A stretch of 23,793 nucleotides of DNA from a virus, in the IMG/VR virus record IMGVR_UViG_3300035180_000231, positions 1 through 23,793 of that record. One strand, given 5' to 3'. A program made the translations under genes and the position numbers. Positions 6,137-15,184 of this stretch are shown here, piece after piece (the first letter of the stretch is position 1; each line of letters begins with the position of its first letter). Below the pieces are notes generated by a model. The model had not been told where the DNA came from and did not search any database. It worked only from the letters and a program-made list of their open reading frames with translations.

Positions 6137-9100
6137 CTCATTGCCTTGAGCCTGGCTTGCGCCCGCGAGAACTTCTGTTGCTCCTCAACCGCCTTCTGCG
6201 GCGTCAGGTTAATGTCCGGCTTCGACAGTTTATCCCCCATGGCGTTCACGATCTTCTCCATCTCAACCTTATCACCAGATAGGTTGGAAGCATTATACAT
6301 ATCATCAAATGAGGCATTACCAAGAAGCCTGTCAATATGTGTTTGGCTAGTCAGTTTACCTGCGTCCTTTTCGATTTTGTCCATCTGCTGGGGCGTAATA
6401 ATACCCTTCTTAACCGCGTCAAACGCAGACTTGGTATCCCCATTGGCGAACTTGGTCGTCAGGTCGCGGATAGTATTGCGCTGTTCCGCCTGATCGGGGG
6501 TAGCGCCCTTCTTCATGGATTCGGCCCTACGATCTGATAGGTATGTTTCGGATGCGGTATCCAACATGGAGGTTTTGGGTTGGACAAACCCCATAAACTG
6601 CCGCACCACATCTGCCTTTGAATCGTATCCCGGCCTTCCACCAAGCAGGTTGCTAACAGAATAGGGCGTCATCTCCTTGGCCAAGAACTTCCCCATCCTG
6701 CCTGCATTTTGGGCTGCATCCTTCGCGTGTTGGGCGGAGAAGAACGGCTCCGTGGACCTTTCAAAAATATCGTTTCCCTGCCAGTCCTTGCCGCTGATTA
6801 AACTGAAGATCGTCTTTGGGGTAGGGTGAACCTTACTCCAGAGGTAACTAAACGCCGGGGAAAGATTGCCCCGCGTGGCCTCATTCTCAATGTGCCAGAT
6901 TTCGGGCAGTTCCTTGCCCATGTAGCCGGGAACCGCCACTCGCTTGTCCCTGCCACTAGCGTCCTTCCCACCAACTCGCGGGTAGAAAATGTCTTTAATT
7001 GAATCCGGTGCCGAAGGGACTTCGGGATGGATGGCGTGAGTTATGCTCCTAGTGATTTGTGATACCATCGCGGCGAGAACCGAACTTGCTACCAGATAGG
7101 TCATACGGTTTGTCGCCCAAGGATGGGCTAATCCCTCTGGGTTAGGCATAGGGGCATCAATTAACTTCCCGCCGGTTGCCTTGGTCGCAAGATGGCCCAA
7201 TGCCTGGACCGCCTCACCCTGTGGCGCTAACGCAACCTTCAGACTGCCGACATCCCATCCCGTAGCGCGGATAGCCATAAATGCGATCTGTCTGGCGAAC
7301 TTGTTAAGATTCATATTATCGTAAGACACCTGACCAAGCCTGTCCTCGATGCGCTTTGAAATGTTCCGAGCCGCTAGATTACGCTGCGTTTCGTCTGCAA
7401 CAGGATTCCGCCTCAAAAACTCTCTGTATTCCTCGGCAAAGACACCGATCTTCGCCATTGGGACATAATACTGCATCAGGGGCTTAGCAACCTGTTCAAC
7501 GGTAGCAAGCGCCAATGTGACTGGATTCTTCACCATCGCCGCTGTCCCGATAACCTTGCCATATTTGGCCCGCATCTTCGCGGCTTCAGTTGAAAGCCTA
7601 TCTGCGGCGTTGATCATGTTCTCATGCTCGGAGGTGAACTTCATGCCACCACGCTCAAGCCCATCAACAATAGGTGCCCATTGCTTCTGGAGTTCGGGTG
7701 GTAATTGGCCGAGAACGGCCGCCTTTGCTTGTTCGGCTGCCCTCACTGCACCGACCGGAGATCCTAATGCTTCCGAGATGGCCTTGCCGAACCCCTTTAT
7801 ATCACCATCCTGGACGAGTCTCTGGAGCCCGATGTTTATCTTGTTGGCAATGATGTCGTTGGTAACAAATGTCCCATGGAACATGGATAGCCCCATCTGC
7901 ATAGCTACCTGAGCATTCTCAATGTTTCTGAATGTCTCTAGGTAATTATTCAACTTGGGGTGCTGCTCAAATCCAGGGTTGATATAATTGTTTAATACCC
8001 TCGCTACATCAGGGGTGGTGTAGTAATGGCCCATGACGCGCTTCCCATCAATGTCCCGAGCCTCCGTGAAAAGCCCATCCGAGATGGCGACCATGCCGCG
8101 AGGTTGTTCATCCGATGGGTGCCACTGGACAAGGCCGTTTTTGTCCATTCTTTGGAGTGCATCCTGGGCTGTAATCATCTTCTGCTTATTGGCAAGATCA
8201 GCCAGCGCAACACGGAATGGGTTGTTGTCCTTCAGTTTAAGACCTGGAAACTTCTCCATTGCTTCCTGAACGGTCATATCCAATGTGCGGGACTTGGTGT
8301 AGCCCTTGTTCCCTGATAGGCTCCGCTTCAAGTATTTCTGGTATTCATCAAAGGCATCGTTCTTTTCCCAGACACGATGGAAATAGTCTGACAATGGGGC
8401 TTCGATAATGCCTCGGTCAGTTAGCGTTTGACCCATCGCATCGTTTACATCCTTGAGCTTATTGATTGAAACGGCCAAAGGGCTATCTTCAACCAGATGT
8501 CCAGGTGCTTCAATGGCGTGGATCATCTGGAGTTTCTGGTCATCAGGTAGGGCATCCACCGTCTTGGCGATCTTCCCAAACGCATCTTGCGCCCTCAATT
8601 CTGCGCTACCGCGCTTCCCAATGGCGTGATGTATCTCCGTAGCAGCGAGTAGTGCCTTGTCAGAAGCTCCGGATGGGTGCATACCATCAATTAGATCATT
8701 AAACATCTTATAGGCTTTGCCGATACCATCTTCGTTCCCCGCAAGACGCGCCTTTACACCTGCCGCGATACGGTTGAGGACCGGCTTTACCGCCTCTTGA
8801 ACGGGGGCAGGAGCCTGCGTGGGTTCCTGTTGTTTCCCAGGATCTGTATATCTGTATTTAGACCATGCGGCATGACGAGCGGCTACATCTTCTGTAGAAT
8901 CGCTTGGATAGATCATCTTCAGTGCATCTGCGAACTCTTGGCGGTGGGCAGCTTTCTGCGCCTTCAGTTCATCGGACGGTGCCTTCTGTTCATTGGTTTC
9001 CACCTTACTTGTAGGCGCAGCTTCTTCTGTGCCGCCGAGAAGCGGGAGACTTTCCTCGGGCGATCCGTTGCCGCGTAGCCTCGCCATCCCCAACTGGCTT

Positions 9101-11505
9101 TCTCTGCTCCCAGACACAGCCTGATGCAAGTGTTCCGCAATCGCGTTTGCAACATCTCTGGTGATGCCCTTGATCTTGGACATGATCCTGACGACCGTCT
9201 CCTTGACGGTGGAACCCAACCTCCCAATTCGGCCCATGACCTCCCTAGCAAGATCCATATCCGTAGCGCCTTCGGGAAGCCCAAGCTCCTTCTTGGCTGC
9301 CTCCGCTGCATCCCTGACCGCCTCAAACGGGTTGAGGCCAGCGTGTAGCATTGATGGGTTGTCCCGCGAGAACTCTCCAGTATTCCCAACCGCTGATTTG
9401 ACCTGACTGGGGTCAAAGGCAACGGCCTCAAATACCTTGTTTTTTCCAGTCGTTGGGTCAATGCGCTTTTGGATCAAGCCATCGTAACCGGCCTTCTTGA
9501 GCCCATCCGTAACTGATTGCGGATCATTAAGGTCTGTTACACCGGCATCCTTTAGTTTCTGGTCGTATTCGTCACGCCATTGGTCCCTTGTCTTACCCTC
9601 GCGGGACGGGATCTCAAACGGATTCTCCAGATCGTAATAGACGGGTTTTACGTTACCGCCCGATTCTGCCCCGCCGTTGCGTTCTGCATATCCACTTGCA
9701 TACTCAGGGAACTCGGTAGCGTAGATACCCCGGCCATGGGCACCTTGATCCGTACCGCCTCCAAACCTTTCTGTGTCGAAAGTGTCGAAGTCGCCCTTCC
9801 CACCGTGATAGAGAAGAATCGGTTCCCCCTTCTCGTTGATAACCTTAGAATCCTTGAAGTTTTCCCAGAAATTATTGACGCCCTCTGGGGTTGTGTGGAT
9901 TGGGGAACCAGTTGAATCAGTAGATGGTTGCTCGGGCGTTGCGGAGCTGTCTGCATTGGTGTTCTCCCGGCCCATCTCACTGGGAGCCTTACCTGTATTT
10001 TGGGATATTCTATCTTCTACATCAGCCAATTCATTACGCAGACCTTTGACTGTCTTTTGTGCAATCCTGCGCCCTTCTGGGCCGCGAGTTCTCCCGGCCT
10101 TCGTCGCCTGCTCTTGGGCCGACTGGATGTCGGTAAGCAATTGTTCTCTACGCTGGTAGAGTGCATCAATCGTATCGGATTGCGACTCCAGCCCCTCCTG
10201 TAACCCAAAACGCTTGTCCGATTGGTTGGGAAGCTCTTCCGCTGGGGCGGTTGGTGGTTCAGTAGGCTTGACATCACCAGCGTTTATTTCCGGTAGATCA
10301 AGATCAATCCGGCCCGTCACAGAGGGGGCGGGCGCTAAAGACTCTGCCTCACTCTTGAGTTGTAGCAACCTAGCAGTATCGCCAGACGCCACTGCCTGTT
10401 TCATCTCTTCATGGATGGATTCCCGTGTCCTAGGAGCCGCAACATCAGGTAACGATTCTGGTGTTTCAGGTTTAGGCGCTTCACCGCTACCCAGCCTGCC
10501 ATGCAACATGCCAAGGCCCTCAAATGCACCGAATTGAGCGATGCTCTTGGCATACGCTTCGGGACTCTTTGCTTGCTTTTTGGCCGATTCAACATCGTAT
10601 GTAGCGGTAGCACCAGCATCAATTAGGTTGGCGAGCGAACCCAAACCAATAGCCGTTAGACCCCTTACTGCCAACTCCTTTGGAACCGTCATGCCCTTTG
10701 CGGCTTTCCCGCCTAACGCAAAAAACACCCTGTTTCCGGCGGATGTGATACCAGCAGCCGCCAATGCTTGTTTGTCGCTGGCTCCAGATGCTTTTGCTTG
10801 TGCGTATTTAGAACCACCCGCAAGAAGGCTTTCCCCAACAGCAGGTGGTATTCCAAAGGCTGCTTCACCAGCCATTCGTGCCATCATTAGCGGAAACTTC
10901 GCTAGGAAATTAACAGCCTCCTGGCCTCCTGTCATCCCCTCATCGGTAGAACCCTCAGCGGAAGCCTGTGACTGGTTTGCTGCGCGTTTTGAAAGATTAT
11001 CCATACCGACTAAGCCGGAAGCCACTGAAGTGAGCCCGGAAAGACCAGAATAGGTAGAGTTAATTTCTTCCGGGATGGCATTAACGGCGGCTTTCACATA
11101 GCCCTGGGTAGTCGAATCCTCGTCTGTTACCGGATTAAATTGGACCAATTGGTGGGATGGACTAGATGAAGTCGGCTTAATGCCTGCGGCCCTCATTTGC
11201 TCTGGCGAAGTAGAACCGGAAACAGACGGGTTGATCTGGTATGTCCCGCTTAATGGGACATTATCTTCTGCCGCTTTTCTCAAGAACATACTGCGTAAGG
11301 CCGTTTCGTCCCGCTTATGACTTGGCAGCATCCCACCTAACCAGTTTGACTCACCCGGTGGTAAACCATACTGCGCCGTTGTTTCCCCAGGGGGCAGACC
11401 ATAATCGGCACCCGTTGAGGGCGGGTTATTGGACGCGCGGGGCGGAACCCCTTGATGAGTATCTGCCTCGCCAGGGGGAAGCCCGTAAGGGACGGGATCT
11501 GGCAT
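6133..11505 (-). CDS. Giant ejection/polyvalent protein with ADP-ribosyltransferase domain
   Basis: 1790 aa. Residues 7-52 contain three YGLPPGE copies. An Ala/Gly-rich region with hydrophobic helices spans about 130-310 (for example FLAKFPLMMARMAGEAAFGI near 200). Residues about 555-705 match a polyvalent-type ADP-ribosyltransferase domain: LLYHGG (Y566, H567), GRGIYATEFPEYASGYA (around 589-605) and a closing AFDPSQVKSAVGNTGEFS. Long helical, charged stretches follow. The segment about 1380-1580 (RIEDRLGQVSYDNMN, FMAIRATGWDVG, a hydrophobic helix near 1470, IFYPRVGGKD, GKDWQGNDIF) is the conserved C-terminal region of many large phage polyvalent proteins. It follows two smaller presumed ejection genes (TAATG overlap), in the place of the T7 gp16 or P22 ejection genes. 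It probably enters the cell with the DNA. Whether the transferase is active is unknown. Confidence 0.8.
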   Translation of the reverse strand: MPDPVPYGLPPGEADTHQGVPPRASNNPPSTGADYGLPPGETTAQYGLPPGESNWLGGMLPSHKRDETALRSMFLRKAAEDNVPLSGTYQINPSVSGSTSPEQMRAAGIKPTSSSPSHQLVQFNPVTDEDSTTQGYVKAAVNAIPEEINSTYSGLSGLTSVASGLVGMDNLSKRAANQSQASAEGSTDEGMTGGQEAVNFLAKFPLMMARMAGEAAFGIPPAVGESLLAGGSKYAQAKASGASDKQALAAAGITSAGNRVFFALGGKAAKGMTVPKELAVRGLTAIGLGSLANLIDAGATATYDVESAKKQAKSPEAYAKSIAQFGAFEGLGMLHGRLGSGEAPKPETPESLPDVAAPRTRESIHEEMKQAVASGDTARLLQLKSEAESLAPAPSVTGRIDLDLPEINAGDVKPTEPPTAPAEELPNQSDKRFGLQEGLESQSDTIDALYQRREQLLTDIQSAQEQATKAGRTRGPEGRRIAQKTVKGLRNELADVEDRISQNTGKAPSEMGRENTNADSSATPEQPSTDSTGSPIHTTPEGVNNFWENFKDSKVINEKGEPILLYHGGKGDFDTFDTERFGGGTDQGAHGRGIYATEFPEYASGYAERNGGAESGGNVKPVYYDLENPFEIPSREGKTRDQWRDEYDQKLKDAGVTDLNDPQSVTDGLKKAGYDGLIQKRIDPTTGKNKVFEAVAFDPSQVKSAVGNTGEFSRDNPSMLHAGLNPFEAVRDAAEAAKKELGLPEGATDMDLAREVMGRIGRLGSTVKETVVRIMSKIKGITRDVANAIAEHLHQAVSGSRESQLGMARLRGNGSPEESLPLLGGTEEAAPTSKVETNEQKAPSDELKAQKAAHRQEFADALKMIYPSDSTEDVAARHAAWSKYRYTDPGKQQEPTQAPAPVQEAVKPVLNRIAAGVKARLAGNEDGIGKAYKMFNDLIDGMHPSGASDKALLAATEIHHAIGKRGSAELRAQDAFGKIAKTVDALPDDQKLQMIHAIEAPGHLVEDSPLAVSINKLKDVNDAMGQTLTDRGIIEAPLSDYFHRVWEKNDAFDEYQKYLKRSLSGNKGYTKSRTLDMTVQEAMEKFPGLKLKDNNPFRVALADLANKQKMITAQDALQRMDKNGLVQWHPSDEQPRGMVAISDGLFTEARDIDGKRVMGHYYTTPDVARVLNNYINPGFEQHPKLNNYLETFRNIENAQVAMQMGLSMFHGTFVTNDIIANKINIGLQRLVQDGDIKGFGKAISEALGSPVGAVRAAEQAKAAVLGQLPPELQKQWAPIVDGLERGGMKFTSEHENMINAADRLSTEAAKMRAKYGKVIGTAAMVKNPVTLALATVEQVAKPLMQYYVPMAKIGVFAEEYREFLRRNPVADETQRNLAARNISKRIEDRLGQVSYDNMNLNKFARQIAFMAIRATGWDVGSLKVALAPQGEAVQALGHLATKATGGKLIDAPMPNPEGLAHPWATNRMTYLVASSVLAAMVSQITRSITHAIHPEVPSAPDSIKDIFYPRVGGKDASGRDKRVAVPGYMGKELPEIWHIENEATRGNLSPAFSYLWSKVHPTPKTIFSLISGKDWQGNDIFERSTEPFFSAQHAKDAAQNAGRMGKFLAKEMTPYSVSNLLGGRPGYDSKADVVRQFMGFVQPKTSMLDTASETYLSDRRAESMKKGATPDQAEQRNTIRDLTTKFANGDTKSAFDAVKKGIITPQQMDKIEKDAGKLTSQTHIDRLLGNASFDDMYNASNLSGDKVEMEKIVNAMGDKLSKPDINLTPQKAVEEQQKFSRAQARLKAMR
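11350..11487 (-). repeat. YGLPPGE repeats at the N-terminus of the giant protein
   Basis: The heptad YGLPPGE occurs at residues 7-13, 35-41 and 46-52 of the 1790-aa protein, with a degenerate GVPPRA in between. The surrounding linkers are Pro/Ser/Asn/Thr-rich and look unstructured. At the DNA level the copies share the plus-strand string 'ggtaaaccatactg' or variants of it. Confidence 0.75.
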
Positions 11506-12800
11506 TATTTACTCCCTGCGGGTACCCACTTCTTCGTGACGGGTGACAGGTAGTATTTGCCGTCTTTCGAGTAGTCTCCCGGAAGATAACCACCAGGGTT
11601 TTGGGTTGGATCACCTGACGGTCCCAGTTTAGGTTGCTTAACCCTTTGGGTCCCGGTATCTTCTGGTTCTTTTTTGAGAATATCATTGATGTAGGTTCTT
11701 GCGCTCTTCAGCGTTTCCTGTTCATCTGGGTTTTGGGTATAGGGGCTGATGTGGGTGGTGGCATTGATCGCAGCCTTCAACTTCGGGTCAGCCTGGGCTC
11801 CCCTTAGCCTACGCTGTGACCATGCAATCGCTTCTGCCTCGTCTGGACCTAGGTCGGGATTTTTCCTTGCGATATTTGCGGCCTCAGCCATAACGGATTT
11901 GACCTCTGCGGGAGATGCGTTGGCCCTAATCTGAGCAACTGCCTTCATGGTTTCATTTCGTTGATTCCCCATCTGCACCTGAGCGGCTACCTTTTCCCGC
12001 TGTTGATTGACGCGGTCCTGGGCTACATCCGCCATCTGCTTGCGGTAAAGTTCCTGTGCTTTTCGCCAGGCATCCATCGAAAGGACTTCGGCTGCCTTTG
12101 TCGGGTCCGCGCCAATAAGGGAGACAGACATCCTTGGGACAGAACCCGTCTCACCGTTATCCCTGGTGACAAGTATGTTTTCACTATTATGAGGATCCTG
12201 GGACATGTTGTTTACATCCAAGCCCACGGAACGCAAATATGGCACAGCAGACTGCGGGCTTCCAGAATTGACTGCCTGACCGGCCATTTTCAATGCCATG
12301 TCATGGTGCATCTGTTGGTACTGGGCAGCCTGTTGCTCAAGCGTGAATGCCGACCGTCCAAACCCCTTCTGTTGGAGCATCTGGGCTCGTTGGGCGGTAT
12401 CATATGCCATCTTCTCATAGGGGGTGACATATTTATGATCGGTAGGAGCGGTGGCCTGTTGCAAGGTCGGAGAAGGACCCTGCGCCACGGTTCCCGGCCC
12501 CATCGGAATGCCGCCTTCTGCTCCGGGGACACCGGGCATAGGCGCGGACATTCTCGGCTGAGAACCCATTACTGACTGGAGGGACTGCCGCGTGGTGGGC
12601 TGGTCCATCTGTGTATTGATAGGCTGAGAGAAAGCCTCATCCTCCGCCTGTTGCTGGCTTACCTGATGCTGGAGAAGTTGCTGCTGGAGCGCCTGTTGAG
12701 CCATCTGCTGGGCTGCCATCTGGCGAGTCTGCATCTGCTGCTGGGCACCGGCAATCCCAGCACCAAGGCCATAAGCGAGTCCGAAAGGTGATGCTGGCAT
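11505..12800 (-). CDS. Gln-rich internal virion (ejection) protein
   Basis: 431 aa, no clear family. The first ~60 residues are extremely rich in Gln, Ala and Met (QQQMQTRQMAAQQMAQQ and similar), after a Gly/Ala start (FGLAYGLGAGIAGA). Residues about 60-130 are Pro/Gln-rich and probably disordered. Long amphipathic helices fill 130-370 and the C-terminus is Gly/Pro/Lys-rich with KYYLSPVTKKWVP. It sits between the small Ala/Gly/Gln-rich protein and the giant polyvalent protein, the position of the middle internal core protein (T7 gp15-like) in podophage gene order. AGGAG lies 6-7 nt before the ATG. The ejection role is inferred from order and composition. Confidence 0.65.
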   Translation of the reverse strand: MPASPFGLAYGLGAGIAGAQQQMQTRQMAAQQMAQQALQQQLLQHQVSQQQAEDEAFSQPINTQMDQPTTRQSLQSVMGSQPRMSAPMPGVPGAEGGIPMGPGTVAQGPSPTLQQATAPTDHKYVTPYEKMAYDTAQRAQMLQQKGFGRSAFTLEQQAAQYQQMHHDMALKMAGQAVNSGSPQSAVPYLRSVGLDVNNMSQDPHNSENILVTRDNGETGSVPRMSVSLIGADPTKAAEVLSMDAWRKAQELYRKQMADVAQDRVNQQREKVAAQVQMGNQRNETMKAVAQIRANASPAEVKSVMAEAANIARKNPDLGPDEAEAIAWSQRRLRGAQADPKLKAAINATTHISPYTQNPDEQETLKSARTYINDILKKEPEDTGTQRVKQPKLGPSGDPTQNPGGYLPGDYSKDGKYYLSPVTKKWVPAGSK

Positions 12801-12812
12801 GGTTTACTCCTA

Positions 12813-13520
12813 CTAGGGCACTTGCAATGGTTCAAAAGATATATCCCCATAACCCTGTCTTTGTGGGATGGGCTGGATATTGTCTATTGGCATTTGGGTC
12901 ATGGGTGAAGTTACACTAGGCGCTGGTCTATTCATGTTTTGCAACGCATACCCCAAGTTCCCAAGGTTCTGACCAAATCCCTGCCATCCCTGCGCGGCGG
13001 CCTGGTTATACATACCTGCCTGTTGTCCGTAGAGATTGGCTAGATTCTGCATACCACCAGCATAGCCCTGTCCTGTTTGCTGGATCTGCCCGCGACCAGT
13101 CAACTGCATCCCCAAGTTCCGACGGTTGATAAGCCCCTGTCCGAAGGCACCGCTCAATGCTCCAGCCTGCCCCAACGCAGCGCCCCGTTCCGCGCCTACA
13201 TCTAGGCCGGAACCAGCAATCCCTCGCATCGCCATGGAGGACGAGATGTTGCGAAGTGCATCACCATAATTTCCCTTAATGGCAGCGTAGTTCTGTTCGT
13301 AATCAAGGGGCTGGGACGAATTAGCCTCGTCTGCAAGGTGCTGTTCCGTGGGACCATATAGACCCAGATAGCGGTTATACATGCCCTTTTGGAAGTCAAG
13401 TTGCTGCTGGGCCTGCTGCTGCTGCTGGTTCATGGCATTAGATGCGGCCTTAGAGCTCTTGGATGCCCCATAGAGAGAAGCACCAGCACCAACACCCGCA
13501 GCCGCAATCGCACCAGACAT
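12813..13520 (-). CDS. Small internal virion (ejection) protein
   Basis: 235 aa. The N-terminus (AAAGVGAGASLYGASKSSKAAS) followed by a Gln run (QQQQQAQQQ) is the typical opening of small phage DNA-ejection/internal core proteins (T7 gp14-like by position). The body is Gly/Ala/Gln/Asn-rich with weakly repeated GQ- and GM-containing segments (about 115-195) and a helix carrying a conserved-looking SSMAMRGIAGSGLD. The C-terminus is Pro-rich. GGAGG lies 6-7 nt before the ATG, inside the end of the upstream gene. It probably helps form a membrane-spanning channel during DNA entry; this is inferred from family-like composition and the giant partner downstream. Confidence 0.7.
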   Translation of the reverse strand: MSGAIAAAGVGAGASLYGASKSSKAASNAMNQQQQQAQQQLDFQKGMYNRYLGLYGPTEQHLADEANSSQPLDYEQNYAAIKGNYGDALRNISSSMAMRGIAGSGLDVGAERGAALGQAGALSGAFGQGLINRRNLGMQLTGRGQIQQTGQGYAGGMQNLANLYGQQAGMYNQAAAQGWQGFGQNLGNLGYALQNMNRPAPSVTSPMTQMPIDNIQPIPQRQGYGDISFEPLQVP

Positions 13521-13521
13521 A

Positions 13522-14049
13522 TTAAACCTCCACTAAAATCATGTTATCAGCATTAAGATACTTCTCTAATTCTTCATATGTTTCAGCATAAATCTCTTTT
13601 TCTGCTGATTCAACATCGGTTGACTTTACGGAAGTCAGGCAGGTCCAAACCACTTCAGTATGGCAATATCCAAAACGCTTTGCCCCAGCCGGGGAGTTGT
13701 AGATGTGTGGTCCGCGAATACGACCGTTAAAGTTCTCGGACCTTACCGTGATCTCTCCCGCATTGAGGATAATCATCTGCGGAACCTTGTAAATCTTGCC
13801 TGTCAAAACGGTTCCCCTAGGTGCGATCATCGTCCTTGCGTAGATACCAGCGCCGAAATGATGCTCAATGGGAATCTCAACCTGCGGAAGTTCTAAAAGC
13901 CTCGTTTCAACCGCCATGATCCGTTCCCGGAAGGTCATGGAGGGATCATCGAAATCCATCAGCCCAGACAGATCGTTCTTCTCCGCCAGAGAGACAGATT
14001 GCTTGGCTTTCACCAGTCCGTTAGGCCGTAAGATCAATGACTGCTCCAT
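13522..14049 (-). CDS. Small beta-rich (cupin-like) protein, function unknown
   Basis: 175 aa. The centre (VEIPIEHHFGAGIYARTMIAPRGTVLTGKIYKV, then a run of short strands around EITVRSENFNGRIRGP) reads as a small beta-barrel with paired His residues (HH around 62-63), as in cupins. The C-terminal ~30 residues are an acidic helix (ESAEKEIYAETYEELEKYL). Similar small proteins occur beside ejection genes in T7-like phages, but no function is firmly known to me. The start overlaps the end of the acetyltransferase gene by 29 nt without a strong Shine-Dalgarno site, which suggests translational coupling. The last ~100 nt are AT-richer than the surroundings. Confidence 0.6.
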   Translation of the reverse strand: MEQSLILRPNGLVKAKQSVSLAEKNDLSGLMDFDDPSMTFRERIMAVETRLLELPQVEIPIEHHFGAGIYARTMIAPRGTVLTGKIYKVPQMIILNAGEITVRSENFNGRIRGPHIYNSPAGAKRFGYCHTEVVWTCLTSVKSTDVESAEKEIYAETYEELEKYLNADNMILVEV

Positions 14050-14596
14050 CGGTTACAAAAATGGGAAGTTCGGGGTGAGCGGGCAGGATGGGGGGAATAT
14101 CCTCGATCTTGCTCTTAATCCCCCACCAATACAGGGCCTTACCGCCCCAACCAGCCTTGGCGGTGTCCTTGAACATCTCTTCATCCAGCATATCTAGGTA
14201 GTCGATATGGCCCGTGATGCGGTTACCATGCAACCCAACCTCCTTGAACCCAAGTGCGATCAGGTTTCTACCGGCCCTCGGGTTATTGGCCTTTACCGAT
14301 CCAAAAAGCCTATTGCAATCCGTATCTGTAAAAATGCGCTTGATCGCCTTCCGCATGGCCCCAACCGCTTCCATACCCCATGCCTCTGGTAGAAACGCGG
14401 TAAGCCCAAGATACTGCCCATCCCCTAGCGCCTCAGCCATCATCACCCCGGAGCCAGGAACAACCAGTGTCCACATAATCTCAATAGACTCAGAAGCATC
14501 CAGTTCATGACATCCATACCAGATGTGAGGACGAACCTTGGGGTGGTTAAGCACCGAGTTGATGAATGGCACATCAGCCTTAGTTGCTAGGTGCAT
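14021..14596 (-). CDS. GNAT-family N-acetyltransferase-like protein
   Basis: 191 aa. An N-terminal helix-strand layout (ATKADVPFINSVLNHPKVRP) is followed by strands and a turn, then AMRKAIKRIFTDTDCNRLFGSVKANNPRAGRNLIALGFKEVG (about 80-121). The latter is the familiar GNAT ending: an Asn before Pro/Arg-Ala-Gly, a helix and then the LGF strand that close around acetyl-CoA. Such genes are common among structural genes of podophages; their substrate is not known. It could modify a virion protein or a host target. Its start overlaps the preceding fibre-tip gene's stop (TAATG), so it belongs to the late transcript. The C-terminal ~60 residues are an extra, phage-specific extension. Confidence 0.75.
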   Translation of the reverse strand: MHLATKADVPFINSVLNHPKVRPHIWYGCHELDASESIEIMWTLVVPGSGVMMAEALGDGQYLGLTAFLPEAWGMEAVGAMRKAIKRIFTDTDCNRLFGSVKANNPRAGRNLIALGFKEVGLHGNRITGHIDYLDMLDEEMFKDTAKAGWGGKALYWWGIKSKIEDIPPILPAHPELPIFVTDGAVIDLTA

Positions 14597-15180
14597 TAGG
14601 CTTTAATCTCCGTGACCCGGAAGGTAGAGGTTGCAACACCCCCGAAGATAGACGCCCCGGAATTTCCGTTTAGTGTGAAGGTTCCGGCTGTTGACCCACC
14701 CACATTCAACTTGAGTGTAGTGGAGGATGTAGAAGCGGCTGTGAACTGGTAAACCAGCGTCAGATGAACGTCTTGGTTCGTGGTCGTGGTCTGCATTGAA
14801 ATGGCCGCAAGCGCATTAGCGTTAGCGTCCTGGAACAAGGCCGCAATCACATGAGCCGCCACCGAATAGGCCCCAAAGATCGTTGCCTCTACTCGAATGA
14901 GGTTCCCGATAGCCGAAGGCGCAATTACCACCGAAAAGAAGTTAGTTCCTTCGGAAGATTGGGGGATCGTGTTGTCGAACGGGATGGTCGTCGTCCCGGT
15001 GAGAGTTGTCTGGGAGACTGTGGTCTGCGTTTTAACGACAGAACCGGAACCCCCTACGGCAGGGGCCTGGAATGTTGCAATACCAGTGCCTGTAGCGGTA
15101 AGAACCTGCCCAGCCGTGGCGGTAGAAGCCCCTTTGCACTCATGGAGTGCTGGGTCCGTTAAGGTAGAATGTCGCGCCAT
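14596..15180 (-). CDS. Fibre/appendage protein
   Basis: 194 aa. The start (RHSTLTDPALHECKGASTATAGQVLTA) is a type seen at the N-terminus of small structural proteins in many environmental phages. The remainder is a Thr/Ser/Ala-rich all-beta domain with alternating strands (TTIPFDNTIPQSSEGTNFF, then LTLVYQFTAASTSSTTLKLN) that ends in STFRVTEIKA, as jelly-roll or receptor-binding tips do. GGAG lies 8 nt before the ATG. It stands in the appendage cassette with the collagen-like and PKD-Kelch proteins and is presumably displayed on the virion. Confidence 0.65.
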   Translation of the reverse strand: MARHSTLTDPALHECKGASTATAGQVLTATGTGIATFQAPAVGGSGSVVKTQTTVSQTTLTGTTTIPFDNTIPQSSEGTNFFSVVIAPSAIGNLIRVEATIFGAYSVAAHVIAALFQDANANALAAISMQTTTTNQDVHLTLVYQFTAASTSSTTLKLNVGGSTAGTFTLNGNSGASIFGGVATSTFRVTEIKA

Positions 15181-15184
15181 ATAG

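Noticed and set aside
10541-11053. 170-codon plus-strand open frame opposite the giant protein
   Set aside because: Shadow of the Ala/Gly-rich N-terminal part of the giant gene; no ribosome site or family resemblance.
13390-13430. Gln-coding CAG/CTG-type microrepeats as a CRISPR or tandem array
   Set aside because: They are short codon repeats within Gln runs of ejection proteins, without spacers or palindromic repeats.
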